A stretch of 64,000 bases of DNA from Pseudomonadota bacterium. GTDB lineage: Bacteria; Pseudomonadota; Gammaproteobacteria; Burkholderiales; Burkholderiaceae_C. This document shows positions 18,275 through 26,275 of the stretch, piece by piece. The notes beneath the pieces are model-generated. The model saw nothing but the letters and a program-made list of their open reading frames with translations. It had not been told where the DNA came from and made no database searches. A program made the position numbers and the translations under genes. The DNA is taken from the NCBI GenBank assembly GCA_021847345.1, contig JAJZTW010000014.1, forward strand, positions 1 to 64,000, given 5' to 3'. How positions within the stretch are numbered: position 1 is the stretch's first letter; each line of letters begins with the position of its first letter.

Positions 18275-18901
18275 ATGAGTCCCGTCGTCTCCTCCCTGCT
18301 CGCGTTCGCCGCGGCAGCCCTGCTGCTGACCCTGACCCCGGGGGTGGATACGGCCTGGGTGTTGCGCAGCTGCGCATCGGGGCGGCGCCACGGCGCTGCC
18401 GCGGCGCTGGGCATCGCCATGGGCTGCCTGGCCTGGGGAGCGCTGGCCGCGGCCGGCCTGGGCGCGCTGCTGGCGGCTTCGGCAGCCGCCTACGACGCAT
18501 TGCGCTGGCTCGGCGCCGCCTACCTGGTGTGGCTGGGGCTGCGCCTGCTGCTGCGCCCCCGCCAGGCCTGGGAGCCGGCGCCCGACCCTCGTGGCCAGGG
18601 CCTGCGGGGCACCTGGTTGCGCGGGCTGCTGACCAACCTGCTCAACCCCAAGGTCGGGGTGTTCTACGTCAGTTTCCTGCCGCAGTTCGTGCCGCACGGG
18701 GTGTGGGTTCCCGGATTCCTGTTCCTGCTGGCCTGTGTGCACGTCGTGCTGTCGCTGGCCTGGTTCGCGGTGCTGGTGGCAGCCACCGCGTCGATCGGGC
18801 GCTGGCTGCGGCGCGGGCGCGTGATGCGCGCGCTGGACCGCGGCACCGGCCTGGTATTGCTCGGCTTCGGCGCGCGTCTGGCCTGGCAGCACCAGCCCTG
18901 A
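18275..18901 (+). CDS. LysE/RhtB family exporter
   Basis: 208-aa inner-membrane protein with about six hydrophobic segments. LLLTLTPGVDTAWVLRS is the LysE/RhtB N-terminal signature (the TPGPD-type motif, here TPGVD). GLLTNLLNPKVGVFYVSFLPQFV is the second conserved block with NPK. The family exports amino acids or derivatives such as lysine, homoserine and threonine; the substrate here is unknown. ATG 18275 follows the amidohydrolase by 70 bp. Confidence 0.9.
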   Translation: MSPVVSSLLAFAAAALLLTLTPGVDTAWVLRSCASGRRHGAAAALGIAMGCLAWGALAAAGLGALLAASAAAYDALRWLGAAYLVWLGLRLLLRPRQAWEPAPDPRGQGLRGTWLRGLLTNLLNPKVGVFYVSFLPQFVPHGVWVPGFLFLLACVHVVLSLAWFAVLVAATASIGRWLRRGRVMRALDRGTGLVLLGFGARLAWQHQP

Positions 18902-18936
18902 GCACACAGCCGATCCTTTCCATCGGAGATTCCCGC

Positions 18937-19785
18937 ATGAGCTTGCGTTTCGAGGGTAGCGACGCGTATGTCACCACGCCGGAGCTGCAAATCGCCGTCA
19001 ACGCCGCCATCACGCTGCAACGCCCGCTGCTGGTCAAGGGCGAGCCGGGAACCGGCAAGACCATGCTGGCCGAGGAGGTGGCGGCGGCACTCGACCTGCC
19101 GCTGCTGCAGTGGCATGTCAAGTCGACCACCAAGGCGCAGCAGGGGCTGTACGAGTACGACGCGGTGTCGCGCCTGCGTGACTCGCAGCTGGGCGATGCC
19201 AAGGTGCACGACATTCGCAACTACATCGTCAAGGGCGTGCTGTGGCAGGCCTTCGAAAGGGACACCCCGTGCGTGATCCTGATCGACGAGATCGACAAGG
19301 CCGACATCGAGTTTCCCAACGACCTGCTGCGCGAACTCGACCGCATGGAGTTCCATTGCTACGAGACCCGCGAGACGATTCGCGCGCGCCAACGTCCGCT
19401 GGTGTTCATCACCTCCAACAATGAAAAGGAATTGCCCGACGCGTTCCTGCGTCGCTGCTTTTTCCACTACATCCAGTTCCCCGATCGCGAAACCATGGCG
19501 CGCATCGTGGACGTGCATTTCCCGGGCCTGCGCAAGGAGTTGCTGAGCGAGGCGCTGGAGGTGTTCTTCGGGCTGCGCGACGTGCCCGGGCTGAAGAAAA
19601 AGCCGTCGACCTCGGAGCTGATCGACTGGCTCAAGCTGCTGGTGGCCGAGGACATCGGGCCCGACGCGCTGCGCAGCAGCGACCACAAGGTGGTGGTGCC
19701 GCCGCTGCACGGCGCGCTGCTCAAGAACGAGCAGGACGTGCACCTGTTCGAGCGCCTGGTGTTCATGGCGCGCCACAATCGCTGA
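18937..19785 (+). CDS. MoxR-family AAA+ ATPase
   Basis: 282-aa AAA+ ATPase of the MoxR group. Walker A is VKGEPGTGKTMLAEEVA (about residue 35), Walker B is CVILIDEIDKAD, sensor 1 is LVFITSNNEKELPDAFLRRC with the arginine finger region. MoxR ATPases act with VWA proteins as chaperones for metal-centre insertion or complex maturation. The very next gene encodes a VWA protein, so the pair forms a MoxR-CoxE-type unit. A GGAGA ribosome site lies ahead of ATG 18937. No CO dehydrogenase or other obvious client gene is adjacent. Confidence 0.92.
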   Translation: MSLRFEGSDAYVTTPELQIAVNAAITLQRPLLVKGEPGTGKTMLAEEVAAALDLPLLQWHVKSTTKAQQGLYEYDAVSRLRDSQLGDAKVHDIRNYIVKGVLWQAFERDTPCVILIDEIDKADIEFPNDLLRELDRMEFHCYETRETIRARQRPLVFITSNNEKELPDAFLRRCFFHYIQFPDRETMARIVDVHFPGLRKELLSEALEVFFGLRDVPGLKKKPSTSELIDWLKLLVAEDIGPDALRSSDHKVVVPPLHGALLKNEQDVHLFERLVFMARHNR

Positions 19786-19857
19786 GCCCATGCCGAGCCG
19801 CCCGCACGCACGGCGCATCGGCCTCCTGGTCGCCGCACGGGTCTGGAGGCAGGCACG

Positions 19858-21030
19858 ATGCTGATCGATTTCTTTCTGCACCTGCGCGACTGCGGGCTGC
19901 CGGTGTCGACCCGCGAGTACCTCGGTCTGCTGGAGGCGCTGCGCGCGAGGGTGATCGGGCATTCCATCGACGAATTCCACGCCTTGTCGCGGGCCGCGCT
20001 GGTCAAGGACGAGTCGCTGTACGACAAGTTCGACGTGGCCTTCGGCCAGTACTTTCGCGGCGTGCAGAACCTGCCGGGCCTGCAGCCCGAACTGCCCGAG
20101 GACTGGCTGCGCGCGTCCATGCGCAAGCACCTTTCCGCCGAGGACCGCGCCCGCCTGGAAAAGCTCGGCTGGGATCGCCTGATGGAGGAATTCCGCAAGC
20201 GCCTGGACGAGCAGAAGGGGCGTCATGCGGGAGGCAGCAAGTGGATCGGGACTGGCGGCAGCAGTCCGTTCGGGCATTCGGGCTACCACCCGGAAGGCAT
20301 TCGTGTCGGCGGGCCGTCGGCCGGCAATCGCAGCGCGGTCAAGGTGTGGGAGCAGCGCGAATACGCCAACCTGGACGACCAGGTCGAACTGGGCACCCGC
20401 AACATCAAGGTCGCGCTGCGTCGCCTGCGGCGCTTCGCGCGCGAGGGGGCGGCCGACGAACTCGACCTGGACGACACCATCGCCGGTACCGCGCGCAACG
20501 CCGGCTGGCTGGACCTGCGCATGCGCGCGCAGCGCCACAACCGGGTCAAGGTGCTGCTGTTCCTCGACGTCGGCGGATCGATGGACGATCACATCCGTGT
20601 GTGCGAGGAGTTGTTCTCGGCGGCGCGCAGCGAGTTCAAGCACCTGGAGTCGTTCTATTTCCACAACTGCCTGTACGACTTCGTGTGGCGCGACAATCGC
20701 CGGCGCCATGACCAGCGCGTGGCGATGAGCGACCTGATGCACAAGTACGGCGACGACTACAAGGTCGTCGTGGTGGGGGACGCGACGATGAGCCCCTACG
20801 AGATCCTGCAGCCCGGAGGCGCGCTGGAATTCATGAACGCCGAGCCCGGCGCGGCCTGGCTGCAGCGCCTGCTGCAGACCTGGCGCCATGCCGTGTGGCT
20901 CAACCCGACGCCGCCCAACCTGTGGCCCTATCACCACTCGATCCAGCTCATCCGCGACATCTTCGCGGAGCGCATGTACCCGATGACCCTCGACGGACTT
21001 TCCCGCGCGATGCGCCGGCTCAACCAATGA
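19858..21030 (+). CDS. VWA domain-containing CoxE-like protein
   Basis: 390-aa soluble protein. The N-terminal half (residues 1-225) is CoxE-like, opening MLIDFFLHLRDCGLPVSTREYLGLLEAL. A VWA domain follows (about 233-390). The MIDAS motif is LFLDVGGSMDDH, where the usual DxSxS first serine is replaced by glycine (DVGGS), which may weaken metal binding. It is partner to the upstream MoxR ATPase, 72 bp away. The client complex is not identifiable from neighbours. The stop overlaps the next gene's start by ATGA. Confidence 0.9.
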   Translation: MLIDFFLHLRDCGLPVSTREYLGLLEALRARVIGHSIDEFHALSRAALVKDESLYDKFDVAFGQYFRGVQNLPGLQPELPEDWLRASMRKHLSAEDRARLEKLGWDRLMEEFRKRLDEQKGRHAGGSKWIGTGGSSPFGHSGYHPEGIRVGGPSAGNRSAVKVWEQREYANLDDQVELGTRNIKVALRRLRRFAREGAADELDLDDTIAGTARNAGWLDLRMRAQRHNRVKVLLFLDVGGSMDDHIRVCEELFSAARSEFKHLESFYFHNCLYDFVWRDNRRRHDQRVAMSDLMHKYGDDYKVVVVGDATMSPYEILQPGGALEFMNAEPGAAWLQRLLQTWRHAVWLNPTPPNLWPYHHSIQLIRDIFAERMYPMTLDGLSRAMRRLNQ

Positions 21031-22040
21031 ACTCCGCCTCGAGCACCGCGCCGTCGCACCCGCGCCAGGCATTGTTCGGCGTGAGCGAGCCGACGCTGGC
21101 ACTGGCCGCCTGCGAGCATTACGCCGGCAGCCGGCGCCTGCTCGACAAGGCGCTGGCGCTGCAGCGCGACCTGGGCCCGGTGTTCGACATCACCGCCGAT
21201 TGCGAGGACGGCGCTGCGGCCGGGCAGGAGGCCGAGCAGGCGCGCATGGTGGCGCAGCTGCTGCAATCGCCGGACAACCGCTTCGACCGCCTGGGCGTGC
21301 GCATCCACGACCCGTCGCACCCGAGCTGGCGCGACGACGTGCGGCGCATCGTCGGCGAGGCCGCGCAGCGCCTGGCCTACGTGACCATCCCGAAGGCCCA
21401 CAGCGAGCACGAGGTGCGCGAGGTCGCCGAGACCGTGCAGGACGCGGCACGCGCGGCCGGCCGCGCGTCGCCGCTGCCGGTGCACGTGCTGATCGAGACC
21501 CACGGCGCGCTGCGGCGGGTGTGGGAGATCGCCGCGTTGCCCTACGTCGAGGTGCTGGATTTCGGTATCATGGACTGGGTCAGCGCGCATCGCGGCGCCA
21601 TCGGCGCGCAGGCCATGCACAGCCCGGGGCAGTTCGAGCATCACCTGGTGGTGCGCGCCAAGGCCGAATGCGTGGCCGCGGCCGTCGCGCACGGACGCAT
21701 GGCCGCGCACAACGTATGCACCGAACTGCGCGACCCCGAGGTCGTGCGCTCCGACGCCGTGCGCGCGCGGCGCGAGTTCGGCTTCCAGCGCATGTGGAGC
21801 ATCCACCCGATGCAGATCGCGCCGATCGTCGAGGCCATGCGCCCGGAATTCGACGAGGTCGAACTCGCGGCCGAGGTGCTGCTGGCCGCGCAGGCCGTGC
21901 AGTGGGGCCCGATCCAGCACGCGGGGCGCCTGCACGACAGGGCCTCCTACCGCTATTACTGGTCGCTGCTGGAGCGCGCGCGTGCCACCGGCCAGGCCAT
22001 TCCGCAGGCCGCGTTGCAGGCGTTTTTCCAGGCTTCCTGA
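21027..22040 (+). CDS. CitE-like HpcH/HpaI aldolase/CoA-ester lyase family protein
   Basis: 337-aa TIM-barrel lyase of the CitE/L-malyl-CoA lyase group. Visible motifs are FDITADCEDGAAAGQE (metal-binding acidic residues), VTIPKAHSEHEV, VHVLIETHGAL (substrate/metal Glu), LDFGIMDWVSAHRGAI and MWSIHPMQIAPI. These enzymes cleave or condense acyl-CoA esters such as malyl-CoA, methylmalyl-CoA or citryl-CoA; the substrate is not deducible. Its start overlaps the VWA gene stop (ATGA at 21027-21030), so it is translationally coupled to the MoxR/VWA pair. That coupling is unusual. Confidence 0.85.
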   Translation: MNSASSTAPSHPRQALFGVSEPTLALAACEHYAGSRRLLDKALALQRDLGPVFDITADCEDGAAAGQEAEQARMVAQLLQSPDNRFDRLGVRIHDPSHPSWRDDVRRIVGEAAQRLAYVTIPKAHSEHEVREVAETVQDAARAAGRASPLPVHVLIETHGALRRVWEIAALPYVEVLDFGIMDWVSAHRGAIGAQAMHSPGQFEHHLVVRAKAECVAAAVAHGRMAAHNVCTELRDPEVVRSDAVRARREFGFQRMWSIHPMQIAPIVEAMRPEFDEVELAAEVLLAAQAVQWGPIQHAGRLHDRASYRYYWSLLERARATGQAIPQAALQAFFQAS

Positions 22041-22077
22041 AAGCCTGGGCGCGCGCGCGAACCGGGGCGGGAGCGTT

Positions 22078-24165
22078 TCAGTCCCAGCGCGCCGCCACGC
22101 GGGAGGCCAGGTCGATGGCATCGCCCTCGGTGGGCGCATCGGCGGCGGGGGAGGGCGCCTCGGCCGCGGCCCCCGGCTGCACTTCCTGCATCAGCGCACG
22201 CAGCGCCGGTTCGAGAAAGCGACTGGGCAGCGCGTGCAGGTGCCGGGAGCCGTACGCGGCCTGTTGCGTGACATGAAAGCGCTGTGGCACGATCACTTGC
22301 AGGTGCTCGCGGGCGCGGGTCATCGCCACGTAGAGCAGGCGGCGCTCCTCGTCGAGCTGGCGGGCATCGTCGCAGGCCAGGTCCGAAGGGACGCAGCCGT
22401 CGACGGTGTTGAGCAGGTACACCGCCTTCCACTCCTGGCCCTTGGCCGAATGCATGGTGGACAGGATCAGGTAGTCGTCGTCACGCAGCGCCGGGCCCGC
22501 GAGATCGCTGCCGAGTTCGGGCGGCTCCAGGGTCAGCTCGGTGAGGAAGCGCTCGGCGCTGCCATAGGAGCGGGCGATATGCGCCAGCTGGCGCAGGTCG
22601 GCGGCGCGTGCCGCGGCGTCGTCGTGCAGGCGCGGCAGCTCGGCCTCGAGCCAGGCGCAGGCCAGGTCCATCGGCGCCGGCCATGCCGGCTGGGCATGCA
22701 GGCGCAGCCACAATTGCAGCAGCCGTTCCCAGTCGGCGCGGGATGCGGTCGGCGGCGTGAATTCGCGCAGTGCCTGCACCGGGTCGGCTGCCGTCTGCAG
22801 GGCCTGCTGCAGGCGCCGGGCATGGGCCGGCCCGACGCCGGCCACGAGCTGCGCCACGCGAAACGCCGCCAGGCGGTGCCGCGGGTTGGCCGCCCAGCGC
22901 AACAGGCTGAGCAGGTCTCGCACATGCGCGGTGTCCAGGAAGCGCAGGCCGCCGAACTTGACGAAGGGAATGTGCCGGCGCGTGAGCTCGAGTTCCAGCG
23001 GCGCGCTGTGCTGGGACGCCCGGAACAGCACGGCCTGGTGACGCAACGCCACGCCGCGCTCGCGGTGCTCGAGCACCTGGTCGGCCACCCATGTGGCCTG
23101 CGCCGCCTCGTCCGGCACGCTGACCAGCCACGGGCGCTCGCCGCCGCCGCGGGTCGTCCACAGGCGCTTGGCGTAGGACTCGGCGGCCTGCGCCATCAAC
23201 GTGTTGGCGGCGTCGAGGATCGGCTGGCTGCTGCGATAGTTGCGGGTCAGGCCGAGCACCCGTGCCGGCGGCGTGTACTGGGCCGGGAAGTCCAGGATGT
23301 TGCGCACGTCGGCGGCGCGAAAACCGTAGATGGCCTGGGCGTCGTCACCCACCGCGGTGACCCCGCTGCCGTGCGGACGCAGCGCGCGCACGATGCCGGC
23401 CTGCAGGCGATTGGTGTCCTGGTATTCGTCGACCAGCACGTGGTCGAAGCGGCTGCCCACGCGCGCGGCCATGACCGGTTCGGCCATGAGCTGGGACCAC
23501 CACAGCAGCAGGTCGTCGAAATCGAGCAGGTGCTGGCGCAGCTTTTCCGTGGTGTAGGACTGGAACAGCACACGCAGTTCGGCTTCGTGTACTTCGCACC
23601 ACGGGAACTGTGCGCGCAGCACGTCGCGCAACGCCTCGCCGCTGTTGACGCAGCGCGAGTGAATGGCCAGGCAGGTGGACTTGAGGGGAAAGCGCAGGCG
23701 CCGATCTCCCAGGCCCAGCGCCTGGCGCTGCAGGCCCATCAGGTCCTCGGCGTCGCCGCGGTCGAGCACGCTGAAATCGGCGGGCAGCCCGATGTGTCGC
23801 GCGTATTCGCGCAGCAGGCGCGCACCCACCGAATGGAAGGTCCCCGCCCACGGCAGCGCCGGGCCCGGCTGCGTCGCCGGCAGGCGCAGCGCCCGGTGCA
23901 GCGCGGCGGCGACGCGGCGCTGCAGTTCCTGTGCTGCACGACGCGAGAAGCTCAGCAGCATGATGCGCTGCGGGTCGGCACCGTCGAGCACCAGGCGAGC
24001 CACGCGCGCGGCCAGCGTGGTGGTCTTGCCCGAGCCGGCACCGGCGATGAGCAGCAGCGCCGGTGCATCCTGCCCGCCGGCACCGTGGGCCACCGCGGCG
24101 CGCTGTTCGGCGTCGAGCTGGAACAGCCGGGCGCAGCAATCCACGGAATCGATGGCGTCGGACAT
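22078..24165 (-). CDS. UvrD/Rep-family DNA helicase
   Basis: 695-aa superfamily 1A helicase. All core motifs can be read: LLIAGAGSGKTTTLAARVARL (I), AGTFHSVGARLL (Ib region), VLVDEYQDTNRLQ (II), AVGDDAQAIYGFRAAD (III), GLTRNYRSSQPIL (IV), ILSTMHSAKGQEWKAVYLL (V) and LYVAMTRAREHLQV (VI). It unwinds DNA 3' to 5' in repair or replication restart. Length and composition resemble the shorter Rep/UvrD-like paralogues rather than RecB. I use ATG 24165 (MSDAIDSVD); an ATG 33 bp upstream adds a Pro-rich leader. It is convergent with the CitE-like gene. Confidence 0.93.
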   Translation of the reverse strand: MSDAIDSVDCCARLFQLDAEQRAAVAHGAGGQDAPALLLIAGAGSGKTTTLAARVARLVLDGADPQRIMLLSFSRRAAQELQRRVAAALHRALRLPATQPGPALPWAGTFHSVGARLLREYARHIGLPADFSVLDRGDAEDLMGLQRQALGLGDRRLRFPLKSTCLAIHSRCVNSGEALRDVLRAQFPWCEVHEAELRVLFQSYTTEKLRQHLLDFDDLLLWWSQLMAEPVMAARVGSRFDHVLVDEYQDTNRLQAGIVRALRPHGSGVTAVGDDAQAIYGFRAADVRNILDFPAQYTPPARVLGLTRNYRSSQPILDAANTLMAQAAESYAKRLWTTRGGGERPWLVSVPDEAAQATWVADQVLEHRERGVALRHQAVLFRASQHSAPLELELTRRHIPFVKFGGLRFLDTAHVRDLLSLLRWAANPRHRLAAFRVAQLVAGVGPAHARRLQQALQTAADPVQALREFTPPTASRADWERLLQLWLRLHAQPAWPAPMDLACAWLEAELPRLHDDAAARAADLRQLAHIARSYGSAERFLTELTLEPPELGSDLAGPALRDDDYLILSTMHSAKGQEWKAVYLLNTVDGCVPSDLACDDARQLDEERRLLYVAMTRAREHLQVIVPQRFHVTQQAAYGSRHLHALPSRFLEPALRALMQEVQPGAAAEAPSPAADAPTEGDAIDLASRVAARWD

Positions 24166-24232
24166 GGGTGGGCGGGATGGGTGGGGCTGTTCAAGCATAC
24201 AGCATGCGTCGACGGCTCCGGTTCCGGATCAA

Positions 24233-24252
24233 AAGATGTATAAAAAAGTCTT
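24233..24252. promoter_or_regulatory. Candidate NsrR operator upstream of ric
   Basis: AAGATGTATAAAAAAGTCTT is an imperfect inverted repeat with AAGA/TCTT ends, and its left half agrees with the NsrR half-site AAGATGYWTTT. It lies 60 bp ahead of the ric start in an AT-rich island, and nsrR is the gene after ric. The spacing is 20 rather than the usual 23 bp, so the match is partial. Confidence 0.45.
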
Positions 24253-24311
24253 GTTATTCGCCGGAATGTGGTAGGCTGAATGCCACTTCAAGCCACGTTC
24301 GGGAGAAGCAC

Positions 24312-25019
24312 ATGGACCAAGTCGTCGATGCCGGGTTGTCCGCCGGCGTATGCGAGGCCGACCTCGCCGCGCTGCCGCTGGGAGAGCTGGCGCGCAGTTA
24401 CCCGCAGGCGCTGGGCCTGCTGCGCCGCCTGCGCCTGGACTACTGTTGTGGCGGGGCGCGCACGCTGCGCGAGGCCGCCGTCGAGCGCGGGCTGGACCCG
24501 CTCCAGGTGCGGCAGCAGATCGAAGACCTGCAGCCGCTGGCCAGCGACGCGCCGCAGCAGCCGGCGGAATTGTCCGACTACATCCGGCGGCGCTTCCACG
24601 ACACCCATCGCGCCGAACTGCCCGAACTGGCGCGCCTGGCGCACAAGGTCGAACGCGTGCACCGCGAGCACCCGCGAGTGCCGGCCGGCCTGGGCGATCT
24701 GCTCGAGCGCACGCTGGCCGAGTTGTCCGAGCACATGGACAAGGAGGAGAACATCCTGTTCCCGATGATGCAGCGCGTCGCGCCGGGCATGGGGCTGGAT
24801 GCGCCGATTGCACGCATGCGCGCCGAGCACGACGACCACGCGCAGTTGCTGGCCGCGCTGCGTCGGCTCACCGACGACGGGCAGGCCCCGGCGGATGCCT
24901 GCAACTCCTGGCGCGCTCTGGTGGCCGGCGTGAACAAGTTCGGCGAGGACCTGGTGCAGCACATCCACCTGGAGAACAACGTGCTGTTCCCGGCGTTCGA
25001 GGTGTCGCGACGCGGCTGA
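24312..25019 (+). CDS. ytfE: Iron-sulfur cluster repair di-iron protein (RIC/ScdA/YtfE)
   Basis: 235-aa protein that restores Fe-S clusters damaged by nitric oxide or peroxide. The N-terminal ScdA_N domain has RRLRLDYCCGGARTLREA with the CC pair. The C-terminal hemerythrin-like four-helix bundle has iron ligands in RRFHDTHRAEL, ELSEHMDKEENILFPMM, RAEHDDHAQLL and HIHLENNVLFPAFE. ATG 24312 has an excellent ribosome site, GGGAGAAG at 24301-24308; the frame open from 24063 is not the start. It is convergent with nsrR, two bases apart, and probably NsrR-repressed. Confidence 0.93.
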   Translation: MDQVVDAGLSAGVCEADLAALPLGELARSYPQALGLLRRLRLDYCCGGARTLREAAVERGLDPLQVRQQIEDLQPLASDAPQQPAELSDYIRRRFHDTHRAELPELARLAHKVERVHREHPRVPAGLGDLLERTLAELSEHMDKEENILFPMMQRVAPGMGLDAPIARMRAEHDDHAQLLAALRRLTDDGQAPADACNSWRALVAGVNKFGEDLVQHIHLENNVLFPAFEVSRRG

Positions 25020-25021
25020 GC

Positions 25022-25471
25022 TCAGCGCGCCGGTGCCTGGTCCCCGGCGTCGCGCGCGAAAGCGCGCAGGCCCGGGTCGAGGCAGTCGGCCAGGGTGTCG
25101 CGGTCGAGTTCGGCGTAGAAGGCGCGCTCGGCTCCGGCCAGGCGCCCGCGCAGCATGCATACCGGGTTGAGCCGGCACTGTCCGCCGTCGTCGCGAAAGC
25201 ATTCCACCAGGGCCTGCTCCTGCTCCATCCAGGCCAGCACCTGGCCCAGGCGTATCGCGCCGGCCTCGCGCGCCAGCGACACCCCGCCGCCGGCGCCGCG
25301 CGTGGTGTGCACGTAGCCGCCAGCGGCCAGGCGCTGGATCACCTTGATCAGGTGGTCACGCGAAACCTGCAACTGACTGGCCAGTTCGGCGCTCGACCAG
25401 CTCGGGCGCTCGCTGGCGGCCAGCACCAGCAGGGTGCGCAGTCCGAAATCGGCGAAGGCGGTGAGTTTCAT
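25022..25471 (-). CDS. nsrR: Nitric oxide-sensing Rrf2-family repressor NsrR
   Basis: 149-aa Rrf2 regulator. MKLTAFADFGLRTLLVLAA is the family opening, the winged HTH includes SAELASQLQVSRDHLIKVIQRL, and GAGGGVSLARE forms the wing. Three cysteines, C91, C99 and C105 (ECFRDDGGQCRLNPVCML), match the [Fe-S] ligands of NsrR better than those of IscR. NO attack on the cluster relieves repression. A TACAAT element at 25505-25510 (minus strand) is a possible -10. The neighbouring ric gene is a classical NsrR target. Confidence 0.9.
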   Translation of the reverse strand: MKLTAFADFGLRTLLVLAASERPSWSSAELASQLQVSRDHLIKVIQRLAAGGYVHTTRGAGGGVSLAREAGAIRLGQVLAWMEQEQALVECFRDDGGQCRLNPVCMLRGRLAGAERAFYAELDRDTLADCLDPGLRAFARDAGDQAPAR

Positions 25472-25615
25472 CGGCGCGGCGGAGTTTGGGGCGCAAGGGC
25501 TATCATTGTATTGGTATTTTCGGTGCCACTTCTTCGGGCTCGCCGATCCGCGTCGCTAGGCGCCGGATTCCGGCGAGGCCGCAGTGGTGCTTCCCAGCCG
25601 GAGACAGCCTTGCCC

Positions 25616-26236
25616 ATGTCATCGCCCCCATCCACGACGGCAACCGACGCCCAGGCGCTGCTGGCGCGAATGCGCCAGCGCACCCAGACCGCTCCGCGGC
25701 ACCTGGTCGAGCCTGGCCCCGATGCCGTGCAGCGCCGGCAACTGCTCGACGCCGCGGCGAGCGCCCCCGACCACGGGCGCATCCTGCCGTGGCGCCTGGT
25801 CCTCGTCGAGCGGCCGGCGCGCGCGCGCCTGGCCGAGGCCTTCGAGCAGGCCCTGCTGGAGCGCGTCGAGGCAGCTGAGGCGTCCGAGCGCGAACGCGCC
25901 CGGGAAAAGGCCTCGCATGGACCCTTCCTGGCGCTTGCCGTGGTGCGCGACGGCGGCGACGGCCACGAGCACATTCCCCACGCCGAGCGCCTGGTCAGTC
26001 TCGGCTGCGCGCTGCAGAACCTGTTGCTGATGGCTCATGCCCAGGGCTTTGGCGCCGGGCTGGTCAGCGGGCCGGCGATGCAAAGCCGTGCGCTGCGCGA
26101 TTGCTTCGGGCTTGACGCCCGTGAACACGCGGTGTGCTTCGTCGCGGTGGGCACGGTGGCGCGTCCGCGCGAGCCGCGCGAGCGCCCCGACCCGGCGCAC
26201 CTGATCACATTCCTCGATCCGTTGCCGGCCGGCTGA
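25616..26236 (+). CDS. Nitroreductase family protein (TM1586/YdjA-like)
   Basis: 206-aa FMN-dependent oxidoreductase. RRQLLDAAASAPDHGRILPWRLVLVE is the N-terminal FMN-binding region of the YdjA-type nitroreductases, and SLGCALQNLLLMAHAQGFGAGLVSG is the conserved dimer/FMN segment. The substrate is unknown. ATG 25616 has GGAGA at 25600-25604. It is divergent from nsrR with a 144-bp gap, so shared NO-related control is possible but not shown. Confidence 0.88.
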   Translation: MSSPPSTTATDAQALLARMRQRTQTAPRHLVEPGPDAVQRRQLLDAAASAPDHGRILPWRLVLVERPARARLAEAFEQALLERVEAAEASERERAREKASHGPFLALAVVRDGGDGHEHIPHAERLVSLGCALQNLLLMAHAQGFGAGLVSGPAMQSRALRDCFGLDAREHAVCFVAVGTVARPREPRERPDPAHLITFLDPLPAG

Positions 26237-26275
26237 GCCTCGACTCCAGCGCCGACAGCCGCAGGCGCCTGCCTT

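Noticed and set aside
18664-21102. 812-codon minus-strand frame opposite the MoxR and VWA genes
   Set aside because: Same kind of shadow; the plus-strand genes have motifs, ribosome sites and coupled starts.
24063-24311. Upstream extension of the RIC frame
   Set aside because: It overlaps the helicase gene start and the promoter region; the GGGAGAAG ribosome site fixes the start at 24312.
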